Positions 23,392 to 34,625 of a stretch of 64,000 bases of DNA are shown one piece after another. The notes below the pieces were generated by a model that was given only the letters and a program-made list of their open reading frames with translations, was not told the origin of the DNA and did not search any database. The translations under genes were made by a program, and so were the position numbers. Where the stretch lies: NCBI GenBank assembly GCA_932521025.1, contig OW051468.1:6882064-6946063 (forward strand), in the 5' to 3' direction. Source of the stretch: Oscheius onirici (lineage: Eukaryota > Nematoda > Chromadorea > Rhabditida > Rhabditidae). Position 1 is the first letter of the stretch; the number at the start of each line of letters is the position of its first letter.

Positions 23392-24823
23392 ATGGTCCTC
23401 ATTTTCCACGACGGTGGTCAGCCGATAAAGATGGCCCTGGATGAGCTAAAAAGCAAGACTCCGGCTCAGATAATCCAGGAAATAACCAAGAATCCTGTAG
23501 ACTCGACAACTTGTAAGCTTTCTCTCTTTCTTCTTTATAAAAAGTTCAGATCTCACCAGAATGGGAAAGAAATATTCGTCGAATGAGCCCCTTACCTCTT
23601 CTACGATTGTCGACGAGGATTTTCTGCGCATTGTCACGATGGAAGCCTCGCCTTCTTCTGCAAATATGTCCGAAGAGGAGATCGACATGCTGCGAAAAGA
23701 GTGCATGCATCAATACAAGGCCATCACAAGAGATCCTCATCGTGTAGTAAGCGGCTTTACAAATTTTTAGCTAAATATCAATTTAGACCTATTACAACAT
23801 GCTTACTCGTATGATCGATACGGACTTCTTGCAGCAACAGCTTAAAGAGTTTCCCGAACTTTCTCATAATGTCGACGCCAAGAGCTACGTAGCCGAGCCG
23901 ATGATGCTCTTCAACATTTTCCGTGATACTCCTAACGTAAGAACTTTATCATTTTGTTTAGTTTTGCGAGAACAGAACGTTTTGGAAGTATCATTCATCC
24001 TTCATTTTGGCCCATATTTGAGAGTTTGTTAATTTGGTACAAAAATGTCAATTGTACAAACTCTACCCTTTAGCGAGAACCTTCTGTTCTCCAAGAGACT
24101 CACTAATTTTGTCTCTTGTTTGATATCAAAGAGTCAAAAGTTCATGGAAACCTCGAGCTAAGCCCGAGAAAACAAACGTTCTATCCAAACAGATAAGTTG
24201 TTTAGATGCGCAAGCTCTGCCAAGAAAATCCTGTCCTGCTGAAAGTTATGAAGAAACTCATGGACGGGTCGAGAAATCCGGTAAAAATTGACCTCAACCC
24301 TCTTTTCACTCTTGGTTCAGGGCATTTTTGGCAATATTCCGAACATGTTTCTTCCTCCTCCTCAACAACCACAACAGCGACAGCCGCAACAGCAACAGCG
24401 TCAACCAGCTGTTCAGGCAATTACTGCCGAGTTTTTGCAACAGGTTACTCCTTTCATAAATTTTAATTAAAACTCTTTTCAGTCGATTAATTTTGCCATG
24501 GGAAATGTTCCGGCTGCCGCTGCGCCTCCGGCTCAACAGGCTCCTCAGGCTGCAGTTCGTCCCAATGGTCTTCTTGCCGCGGCCAGGTTTTTTTGTTTCT
24601 CTAAAATATGACTTTTTTTCCTGGTGCTTCCTGAATGATTAATGCTGCAGAAACTTTGAACAAACTTTACCATTTCGAATTCAGACAACGCTACGCCGCC
24701 GAACTTCAGCAGATGATCGAATGTGGCTTCTTCGACGAGGAGATGAATCTGACTGTTCTGATGCAAGTCGACGGAAATGTGGCCACCGCGATGGAAATTC
24801 TCATCGAGGACGCCAATCCATAG
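23392..24823 (+). CDS. UBL7: UBL7-like protein with C-terminal UBA domain
   Basis: Resembles vertebrate UBL7 in two places: the helical middle (ECMHQYKAITRDPHRVTYYN, MLTRMIDTDFLQQQLKEFPE, MMLFNIFRDTPN, LCQENPVLLKVMKKLMDG) and the C-terminal UBA domain (RYAAELQQMIECGFFDEEMN, DGNVATAMEILIEDANP). A Gln/Pro-rich linker (PPPQQPQQRQPQQQQRQP) and an Ala/Pro-rich linker lie between. The N-terminus MVLIFHDGGQPIKMALDEL is shorter than or diverged from a classic ubiquitin-like domain. Function is inferred as ubiquitin binding. TAG is at 24821-24823. Same strand and close spacing to CCDC124 suggest SL2-type trans-splicing. Confidence 0.82.
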
Positions 24824-24940
24824 TCTTTACTCGGTGTCTCTTTTGCTGTACATTTTAAACTCAAGAAAACAAAAAATGCTTTTATATGCACAGAGAGATC
24901 TATTTTTCCCGTTGATCTGGTAGTATGCTCGTGGTAGTTT

Positions 24941-26933
24941 TTACTTGGGGATCTTGTTGAGACCGGCATCTCTGCCCCATCGGTAGAAGGGAGCACCTGG
25001 AGAGTAGCAGGTATTGTCGAGGAGAGTTCCGCCACTGGCCGACCAGTACATTATGTAGAAATTGCCTACAATTTCGAGTGAAATGTTTTCTTGGGAGTTA
25101 GACTTACACATCTCATTTTCTCCGGAACTACCCATGGTAACGACACGGTCCTCGTCGTTTGTCATTCGGCATCTGGGAAGTATTTTACTGCATCTCCAAA
25201 TTCCCTTACCTGGCAGCGACCATATCTCCGGCACTGATGGTAAGAGTCTTGTTCTCGACGGGGACGAACATCTGAGCGAGCTGGGGATCGCGACGGCCAA
25301 TCAGAGTCCAATGATCCTCACCCTTCTCGTCCTAAAAAGAGCACAAATTGGAGATTTGATTACTTCTTTTGGAGGGTCTCTTATATGTAAGCCCCCCAGG
25401 AATCGAAAATAGGCCAAGAAAGATGTAGCCCGCTACAGGAAAAGTTTTGAATTGGGAGAGGTACTGTAACAACCGTTTACCCAGAACTACAGTAATCTTA
25501 TCGTAATGATACAGGAATCCGTGCTTATCCCAAATATTGGTCGTCAGGTTCTTTTGACTTTAACCCATTTAAAACGTCTAAAATAACACATCTTTTGCCC
25601 TCTCATAATATATTGACAGAGCATTTCGAAGAGAAAGACCGAATAGTTTAAACGCGTCTTCGACAAACACTGCCAAATCTGAACAAACCTCTTGGACGAC
25701 CCATCCTTCGACGACTTTTCCGTGTCGATGAGTATGCGTCCGGAAGGCGAAAGGATGAATCACGACATCCTCGTTGATGACACAGGCAGTCTCGAAAGTC
25801 TCCTCGCTTTTGGGAGCCATTGCTCCCCCAGTAACCAAGAGCAGAGTAGCAGCTTCCTTGGGCTGGACCTCTTCGGTGTAGGTAATGGTGACTCCGCTCG
25901 TGTCTGGTTTTTTCAACTCGTGCATATAATGCACCTGCATCACAAGATGTCGAATACCGGAGTCGCCACCCACGCGGAAACCGACGTCTGAAAAGGGTGT
26001 CAAAGGAGAGAGTAGTCAAAGCCATTTCCTCTTCTCTCAGTAAGATAAATCAGAATTTCTGAGTCAGAACGTTGGATTTGGGGAAAATACCATTACTTTA
26101 GCTCAAAACACTTCCGGAAGCACGAGCAGAACATTTCCGGATGAAAGGCTGACCTCTTTCTCCTTGCCCTTCGCCAGATTGTATTAGTAACTATATCAAC
26201 TATATTATTACGACATTCTTGGGAGCTGGGGAGACAAATGTAGAGACAAAAATCTGGGGTTATTTTTAGGATAAGGCCAGAGCAATTTGATCGTGTTTGA
26301 TCATTGGCGCCTACTGTGGCCCTATACTAAAAATTACCGAATCAAATCAAATCAGGTCGAACTGTCTTCCTCTAATACCAAAATGAATGAATCGTGACCT
26401 GTATTTCACTTCTCTCTATCGAGAACTCATTCTACAGTTTCGATCTAGATCTTACTGAACTGACCTTCTGGGAGAACAAGTTCCGGAGCTTCCTTGGCCC
26501 AGGCGTAGACTATAGCCGGCTTGGATCCACAGGTGGGAGCACGTTCCATGGAATCGTCTCGAGCAGTCATCTCACCGCAATCCCTTGAAATTATTGAATT
26601 ATTCAAGCATGTTGGCAACAAACCATGCCGGCTCAGCGCTTCCTGGTTCCTCACAACCGAAGAGGAGAATGTGATGGGCATTGTGATGTTCGGAAATGGC
26701 TTTAAAGCCGGCTAAACACAATTTTAAAGGTTCAGAGAAGAAAAACTACTGAGGTAGTGTTCTTGACTCATATCTAGAGGAACAGAGGTACATACATAGG
26801 TGTCTGCCTGAACAGAATTGGAGAGGTTACTGTAGTTTTGTACTCTTACCTGTGGAATGACTTCAGGCATTCGAATGTCGGCTTTGAAGGCCCCGACGAC
26901 GACGAAGACGCCGCCAAGCAGGCCGAGCAGCAT
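24941..26933 (-). CDS. pghm-1: Peptidylglycine alpha-hydroxylating monooxygenase (PHM)
   Basis: Copper- and ascorbate-dependent enzyme that hydroxylates C-terminal glycine, the first step in amidating neuropeptides in secretory vesicles. The ATG at 26933 opens a signal peptide (MLLGLLGGVFVVVGAF). Copper ligands are visible: the His-His pair in HHNAHHILLFGC, the His in LVMQVHYMHELK, His-x-His in FRTHTHRHGKVV, and Met in GENEMCNFYIMYW. Other family motifs are YVCTSVPLD and EGWVVQEV. The C-terminus ends RDAGLNKIPK, with TAA at 24941-24943. It is a stand-alone PHM: no lyase (PAL) domain follows. It is convergent with the UBL7-like gene, 117 bp apart. Confidence 0.95.
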
Positions 26934-27853
26934 GGTGAATGAAGAGGCAGATCGATACGCCCGGCTCCGAAGGGGGAGGCTGCCGGCGACGTCATCCGTG
27001 GTTGACGTGGGTTAACAGCTGCAAAGACGTGCCCTTTTTCATATTTTTTTATTATTGGAGTGAAAATTTATCACATTCTTTGTTCTGTCTAATTCCGTAT
27101 TCTTTGGTCTGAGTCCTTCCATTTACAGATGATGTCGGCGAAACATGTCAAGAGATCTCTGATAAAATTTACAAACTTCCTGACAAACTTTAATTTACAA
27201 ACAATAAAGAACTCTTTTGTAAACAAAGCGTGTTTTTCGTAAAGACACTTAAAAGCTAACATAAAGCGTTCTTGGAGTCAGACTTGGCACCTGTCCAGAT
27301 TATAGAACGTAAGCCTTATTTCTCTGGCCCCTCAGATTAGATCCGCACGCAATTGAGCTTGCTCTGGCGTTGATTACGGGGTAAAATTTATCTTTATCTT
27401 TACTTAAAAACTAGACTAGATCCGACAAGTAAACGGATAACTGACCAAGTTTGAAGGAAGATCCTGAAGAAGGAGCGCAAGTCCCTGATGATCTTCCAGA
27501 CAATGAGTCAACTGTTTCTTTTGCTCTGAATCATTCCCTTTGGAAGGTTAGAAATGTGCCTTTACATTTTCCGCAAGATTACCTAGACAAACCCTTTGTG
27601 TTTTCCAAGTACTGTACCTATTACTTTAAAAAAAAACCAGCCGTCTATAACGGCTGTCGCCGCCCTGGCGCCTGCGCTCAGAAGGCCAAAGAATGTTGAT
27701 TTTTCGTTCCCATTCTAAGTTCAAAACTAACTATCCAATCCTAAAAAAGCTAACTTGTCCTGACTTGTTCGTGGCCTCGGACAAACAAATAAACAGTCCA
27801 CCACAGACACCATTGGGCTTTAGTAGTAGAGAGATGTCTTTTAGTTGATCATA
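26934..27853. other. Intergenic region with a fragment-like open frame
   Basis: An open plus-strand frame ends at 27699 (EDPEEGAQVPDDLPDNES...SFALNHSLWK) with no ATG. Its last third overlaps a repeated hairpin motif at 27637-27660. A 40-bp stretch near 27412 (TAGACTAGATCCGACAAGTA) recurs in diverged form near 31571. It may be a captured or decayed exon; no family recognised. Confidence 0.35.
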
Positions 27854-28620
27854 CAGTGCTCCACATAATTATAAACGCACCCAAAAAAAAATTGGCAGAC
27901 GGGTCAAAAAATGGGTTCGTCTTTTACCTCAAAGATGAAAAAGATGTCAAATGTGATTACATATTTGAGCATATGATGCAAATTTGGATGACACGTTTCG
28001 AAAAAATTCTTTGGTCATTTTTGCAGAAAAGTGACTTTGGCCAATCCACATAATTATAAACGCTCCCAGGAAAAACGACGGTTTACTTACAAAAACCCAA
28101 ACGTTTTCCCTTCAAAGGCAACTCAAGCTTAATTATGGCACAAGAAAATAAAGCCGAACTTTGTGGAAAATGTCAGGGGCTGTATTGTACTCAATATCTA
28201 TGCATTAGACAAGATACATCGAGACTTGAAAGAGCGCAGGTCCGCAGTCATCGCTGCACGGCGCCGATCCGACCAGAATTTGACTGAGAGTCTGGGTCCG
28301 AGCTTGGATAGTCGAATATTCGAGCTGATTCACCGTTACAGGACTGCAACCGATCATTAAGCTCAAAATACCCCTGAAACGTTTGAGTTTTTGTAAGTAA
28401 ACCGTCGTTTTTCCTGGGTGCGTTTATAATTATGTCAAAGTCACTTTTCTGCAAAAATGACCAAAGAATTTTTTCGAAACGTGTTATCCAAATTTGGATC
28501 ATATGCTCAAATATGTAATCACATTTGACATCTTTTTCATCTTTGAGGTAAAAGACGAACCCATTTTTTGACCCGTCTGCCAATTTTTTTTGGGTGCGTT
28601 TATAATTATGTGGAGCACTG
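27854..28620. mobile_element. TA-flanked Tc1/mariner-like foldback (non-autonomous), 767 bp
   Basis: The ends CAGTGCTCCACATAATTATA and its reverse complement are flanked by TA on both sides (27852-27853 and 28621-28622). The arms pair over about 255 bp with few differences, including one 9-bp indel. Each arm contains the terminal motif twice, so the arms are themselves compound. The centre (28110-28360) has a short open frame but nothing resembling a transposase. Confidence 0.9.
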
Positions 28621-28945
28621 TATCAACCACCACAATCAGAATAACCTTTTGCAGAACAAGTAGAGTTCTCTCCAAAAGGATGTAAATGTTCAGAGTTATG
28701 TTCTCTAGAATATTACTGAACTCTTGGAACTGTAATTATCCTTTCCGCCATCCTCCCATTCCAAGAGGATCAAAATCCTCTCTCATCATTCACGCGTTCC
28801 TTTTTATCACCTGCGTGTAAACACATAATAGTAAGCCCGTAGCGGGGGCTGTTATCGATCGCCCAACACTCTCCCTCTTTGTCACAATTTCCTTTCCACT
28901 CTTTCAATAACTCCTTCTTCCTGGAATTCTTTGAGCTCTTCCAGA

Positions 28946-29995
28946 ATGGATTTCACTCAGAATTCTCCCGTTGAGGACGGTCGAATTGAGATTTCTGTGG
29001 TCGGATCGCCAGAAGTTTACGGCGGAGAACAGTCGACTCCCGGCAATCAGTCTTCAGAACATGAGGAGCAGTCCATTGAGAAGAAGGGTCTATCGCCTGT
29101 GAATTCCGAAATAGTCATAATTGATACCGGTGAGGCATCTCATCCGGAACAGGTCACGGTACACGACCATTTGAAGGTAGAATTCTGATTTTCAAAAGGA
29201 AATAAACCTGTAGATGTGGCAGTGGGTCTTCATAGACAACATGCAGCTTCCGGCTCTGATTCGAGGCAATGAACTTCTTCTTGCTGTCCATAACGTTCAG
29301 TTGAAACTTCTCAGTCGCTTTCCGCCGGGTCTGTCGAAAGAAGTTCTTAACAAGTGAGCATAGAGAATTAATGAATCTTGTCCACAATATTCTTGTAAAA
29401 ACAGGAACAAATGTGTCAAAATAGAAAAAGTCTTTCTATTATATCTCCGAAACAGAGGTTTTCAGATACACGATGGTTTCTCACAAGATGACCGCCATGG
29501 AGGCTTGGACTCTGAACTCGATCAATGCCGTCCTCCGAAAATGTGACCTCGGCTGTCAGCTGTTCACACCGGACGATGAAGTCGTGACGCTGAGAGACGT
29601 CGAAGTCTTCTACTGGAATGTTAAGTCGATCAATCTCGTCTACATGGTCCAGCGCTACGAGGAAGAGATCACCAAAGCCCATGAGAACATATCCCTGATG
29701 GCAGTCATCCAGGCCATCAAAATCCACGTGGAGGCAGAAATTGAGGTGATTCTTTTCATTCAATTATTTGGGATTAGAGTCTGTTCAACAGAATAGTTAC
29801 AGTACACAAGCTAAGATGAAAAATACCGCAGTGCCTTCTTGCCACTCAAATCAATCACATTTCCAGGAATGCAAAGTGAACATTATGCGTCTGAATCCGG
29901 AGAATGGCCTGACTCCCCATGCCGTCTCGACCAGAGCCTCTCCTCACCCCAACTCTCAGGACACGTCGGAACAAAGATCAGAAGTTTATTCATAA
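28946..29995 (+). CDS. Uncharacterised protein, about 250 residues
   Basis: Four exons join in phase. The ATG at 28946 sits 2 bp after a CTCTTCCAG acceptor-like sequence, fitting a trans-spliced leader. The N-terminal 75 residues are acidic and low in hydrophobics (MDFTQNSPVEDGRIEISVVG). The central part is compact and hydrophobic with several Trp (KMWQWVFIDNMQLPALIRGN, AWTLNSINAVLRKCDLGC, RDVEVFYWNVKSINLVYMVQ), suggesting a folded domain. The C-terminus is Ser/Pro/His-rich and ends RSEVYS. I do not recognise the family. No signal peptide or membrane segment. Confidence 0.75.
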
Positions 29996-30147
29996 CAATC
30001 TAAGCATTCTGTATATTTGTGTAACTATACATAAATGACTATGAACTGACATGATTGAGATTATTTGAGAGGACCCGCTCTACTGCTTTTGAAACCTATA
30101 GAACAAGTGTGAAATGTTTGTCGGAGAAATGAAGGCGATGATTGAGA

Positions 30148-31134
30148 CTAGGAGTAAGCCAGAAATCGACAGACAAGCTTTCCGGGAAGACAGATCATGT
30201 CTCCGATATAGCGACAGACTGTGGCGAAGGAGAAGGGACGACGGGCTCCATTCACGTACAACACGTAGGTACAACCATCGCCGTAGGTGTTCTCTAGTCG
30301 GTAATAATTTCTGCAACAGGTTTTTGAGTACGCTCAAATCACAACTTTGAGATTGAATACGGTTCTTTCAACAGTTCCAGCTCTTAAGCCAACAGTCTAT
30401 TTCTCTGGCTGAAGAGTAATAAAGCTGCTCAAGAACTATTCAAAATTCTTGTCGAATTCAGCAAAAAAAAAAAACTAAGATTATAGAACTTACATCAAGG
30501 TCTCGTGATGAATGAACCCGTTTCTCTTGTAAAAGTTGATGGCAGGGATGTTTGTAGATAGGACGTGAAGGTATACTGCCCGAGGATATGGCGGATTCTC
30601 GACTACCTGAGGAAAAACATAAGAATGAGTCTGTCTTCTTACCGTATCTAGAAGGTGTCTCAGTAGTCGAGTCGCGAGACCCAAACGACGAAATTCTCTT
30701 GAGACGGCCAAGGATAGGATGTAGACTGCGTAGCCCTGTTGTTCAATCATAATTCCACGGTCCTTTAAAGTAGTTTTTAAAGAATAAATTGACATATGTA
30801 AATACCTCTGGATTGCAAGAAGCGAGTTTTTTTGTCTCTGCAACCATCATGGCCGCCAACTTTTCCCCATCGAACAGACCCCAACTCATCAAGGAGCCGC
30901 AGACGACTTCTTCGTACCTGGAACAAAGGTTTGAAGGAAAAGTAACGATATTTGATTAGTTCATAGAAAACAATATTCAAAGAACTCACCAACACAGAGG
31001 ATATTCTATTGGGAAGGAGGCCGAACAGAGGGATTTGACTGCGATGATATCGGACGGAAGCAGTCGTCGTAAAGGAAATCGCTGACCGAGCTCGTCGTTG
31101 AGCAGACTGGTGGCCTCTTCTCCCAAAAAGAGCT
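30148..31134 (-). CDS. NAA60: N-alpha-acetyltransferase 60 (NatF), first exon unresolved
   Basis: GNAT acetyltransferase of Golgi membranes that acetylates N-termini of transmembrane proteins. The first recognised exon (high end 31134) encodes LRRLLPSDIIAVKSLCSASF then PIEYPLCW, the NAA60 N-terminal signature. The CoA-binding region follows: YAVYILSLAVSREFRRLG, LATRLLRHLLDT, AVYLHVLSTNIPAINFYKRN (family pattern YLHVLTTNxxAINFY), then NYYRLENTYGDGCTYVLYVN. TAG is at 30148-30150. The exon above 31134 needs an upstream first exon, because its own frame meets a stop. A candidate ATG lies near 31241 but its join is not clear. Confidence 0.85.
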
Positions 31135-32508
31135 CTGAACAAGGTGTCGTCTATCAGTCCGTAGAGAATCTCTGATTTTTCCAAAGATTTCTGATAGACA
31201 TCCGTTGACTCTTTTCTACAGTCCTTGTGAAGTTTGACCATATTTTTCTTAGAAGGCTCTTCTGGACCAAAATATTGTCTTTAACCCTTTTGATACCCAG
31301 TGAGATTGAACTGACTCTGAATGCTTTATTCGGACTCAACTTCGGAGCTGAAAAATGTGTGAGACTATCCAGTTTAAGATCAATATCGTCCACAACAGAT
31401 CCATTAGATATAGTCAGTTTTCTCACGCTTACCTTATTCTGGCCTTATCCCACCTATACAATTTGTTAGAGGCGTTTGCAACAAATTCCAAGGGTTATCC
31501 CTAGATCAACTTTACATGGCTGAACGTTTTGTACTCATAATTCTTGACGAGATTCGCCGAAATTACAAGTTAGACTAGATACAACAAGTAAAAGGATAAC
31601 TGCCAAAACTTGCAATCTCCAAACGACGCAGTTTAAGTCGTTGTAAAGAAACGTTAGCGATTGGTAAGCGGTCAAGTACCTTATTAGAATGTTCCTCTCT
31701 CCACTGAGCGAGATTATCTCCAGCCGTTCAAAAAAGAAAAAAAAGAGAAAAAGAATTGGAAACTCCAGACTCACCGCAATGTTTAATCATTCTCCTGTTT
31801 AAGTATTATCTCCGACTGTTTTTCTGGAAAAGAAACATCGTGTTCTACTCTTTCAAAACTCACCAACTTGAACATATTGGAAACCTCACATTGATTACGG
31901 AGTTTCCGATGACATTCTGTAAATTTGGACTTTAAAAAATAGGTGAATTTGTTCGAAAAACAAATAAAAGATAGAAAGGAAGAAGAATGGACAAAAGTCG
32001 GGAGACAGGGAGGGAGATGTCACAGCAGCGCTCGGCGGCATTGACTACCCCACACACAGCTGCTGCAGCATCGGCCGGGTCGCAAATTGGCGACTGGCGA
32101 CGATAAGTTACGACAATGGCAACATGGAGACGTTATCTCAATCATCTTTGTCAAAAACCGAAGTTTTAACTGCCAAATATCTCCATTTCCAATCTACTTA
32201 ATACGGACGATGTCTGGTCAAAAAGACTTTGATCCACTTTCCCGTATCTTTCGTAGGAGAATTGGACTGCACAAAATAAGAAAAAATCTATGAAAACTCT
32301 CAGAAATCCGTATTTTTTCTATCTGTTCGAGTGTTGCATACAGTCTCTAGCTACATATATTTTCTCTTACTCTGAATACAATATTTACATAATCATTGAC
32401 TATTTATGCATGATAAAACACCGGAATGAATCAGGAATGGCAAGGCTGGGTACCCGAATAGGAACACTAGGAATTTTACACTGGGAATGAGAGTTAAAAC
32501 AAGAAGAA
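31135..32508. other. Intergenic region between NAA60 and the tamalin-like gene
   Basis: Only short, motif-free open frames. It should contain the NAA60 first exon and promoter. A 40-bp stretch near 31571 resembles one near 27412. Confidence 0.4.
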
Positions 32509-33986
32509 TCACAGTCGTGTTATAAGTTCAGAATTATCGTACTCGCTGTGTACACTACAGTGACTAAGACGGTCCGAATGGATTGGATCCTCTGGATGGG
32601 GACTGGGTACTGGAAAGTTCGAATCATTAGCTCCCTGTGAGACGAGCTTCTTTTCTTCGATGTCCAGCATCTTGACCATCATCTCTTTCTCTTTCAAAAT
32701 GTACTGTAGTTGAATGGATCGAGTAGATAGCTGAACTATCCGTGCAATATTCTGAAGATATCTTTTTAGAGGAGACAGTCTCTCAAACCTGGAAGACTAG
32801 AACAATTTTCATCCTAAGTAGAGAATTGATGAATAAAACGAGCGAAGAATGAGTCTGTCCAACTGCTGAGAAGCCATTTATGGATAGAATGACGTCGCCT
32901 GAAAGTAGTTTGTTTCTATAACCATCATGGGGCCTCCAATTGACACGTTCCTCAAAGGTAAAGTTTCTTCAAAAAGAACCCAAAGTTTGCTGGCATTCTG
33001 ACAAAACGCTACTTTGCTAATGCAACTCATCTCTTCCTGGTCCGTCTGAATCAGAAAGTCTACATTAAAAAAAACTCGAACAAGCCAGGAGTTAGCAATT
33101 GTTACGATTAGATGACAAGTCATTTTGGAAGAATAAAAAACTGACTTGACAATAGTTGGTTTCCTTTATGAAGCTAGTAAGTGATTATTCTGACCCAGAA
33201 CTGTGCCTCTAACAGGAAACTCATCATGCTCACCTGGTTTGATGCCGGCATTGGCTGCCGGACTGTGATCCCTAACATAATCGACGTAGGTCAGCTGTTC
33301 AGTGAAGCCACCACAACTTCTTTTAAAGACGTAACTCTAGAATACTTAGCAGTTATTTCTTCATGTCAATAAAAACCTGTAAGGCAAATCCGAAACTCGA
33401 GTCCAAAGAGTTTCTAACGACTACAATCGTTCTCTTCTTTTTGTACAGATGGTCGCACTTTTCTTCTGGGATTTCCTGTACTTTTCCTTCTAGAATCACT
33501 GGAATATACTCACATTGCTGGCCTGTGAATCCGAATCGTCCATAATCTTTTCCGAAGAGTTCCTTCGGACACAGCAATGAATTGACGGTGGTCTTCTGGG
33601 GCTGGAACGGAGACCATGAAGTGGGTCAGAACACGCGCCTATCAGTCAATCAAAAAACATATAAGAAGAACCGGTTTTGGCGCTTTTATCACACTAATTA
33701 ATTGAATAAGAAACTAACCATTCGAACCTGTGAGGCAGCTTGTCCATTCCCTAAACTCTGGTTTTGAGATATAAGACACTAAGGCAGGTAGAAAAGGAAA
33801 ACAACCTTTCTCTCGGAAATCAAACAATTTTCCCCACGATTTATTGTACGATCGGGTACTCTTTGACGGAACTCGTAGGAAATGATAATCTGATGAAAAG
33901 AAGCCGCTGCGATAAGCTTCGAAGTCGATATACTTCTTCCTTTTGACAACAGAAGAAACGGGTTTCTTGAGGGACCAACAAGACAT
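32509..33986 (-). CDS. Tamalin/GRASP-like PDZ scaffold protein
   Basis: Scaffold that in mammals links cytohesins to group I metabotropic glutamate receptors. The ATG at 33986 starts MSCWSLKKPVSSVVKRKKYI. The PDZ domain runs from RTIVVVRNSLDSSFGFALQ (carboxylate loop FGFALQ) through YVDYVRDHSPAANAGIKPGD to VILSINGFSAVGQTHSSLV. A coiled-coil segment follows (QYILKEKEMMVKMLDIEEKK). The protein ends NSELITRL: Thr-Arg-Leu is a class I PDZ-binding motif, as in tamalin, where the tail can occupy its own PDZ domain. Exon joins are in phase. The TGA is at 32509-32511. Confidence 0.82.
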
Positions 33987-34625
33987 TCTTGAACTTAGGT
34001 AACAGAAAAAAAGAGAACAGTCGAGTTATGAGACACGCTTCAACTTATTCTGCCTGCTCTGGTCAAGAAATACAGTACGCCAAAGGAAACACCAGTTTTA
34101 GATGCAGTTCCGAAAGGAGTTACTTTTAGCATTAATTCTACTGGTTTGAAGAGAAAACTTTGCTTCGAGGACCTCAATTTGAGGATTACGAAAGTGCTGC
34201 GAAACATGGACAGATTACTTCGTTGTTAAAGTCAGCTAGAGCTTTTTGAAATTTGCAAAGTCGGAAGGGAGTTTGCAGAACTCAGAGGTTTCGAGTGACA
34301 TGTTATGAAAAACTGGTCACATTTGTTTCATCCTCGCGGCAACTCTGAACGCTCTTCTCCAAAGATCTCTCTGAAAATGAAGTCACAAGATCATGACACT
34401 GTGACCACCGGAATGCACTAAAAACTACCACAAACTATCATGCATAAAAAAGAAAAGTGGAATACAGAACACATTCATCAGAAACAAGTAAGCTTGTGCA
34501 ACAAATAACAACTAAAAACTATAATTTACTGTTGATTGAAGTGGTAGGGTGCTTGAAGATAGCCTAGACCCGTGAGATTTGAAGCTGAAAAGCATTAAAA
34601 TAGGACTGATTTTAAATTCGGCAAA
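33987..34625. other. Intergenic region between LETMD1 and the tamalin-like gene
   Basis: No gene or repeat recognised. Confidence 0.5.

Noticed and set aside
33505..33525. 15-bp GT-AG intron candidate in the tamalin-like gene
   Set aside because: Too short; the exon is continuous and in frame without it.
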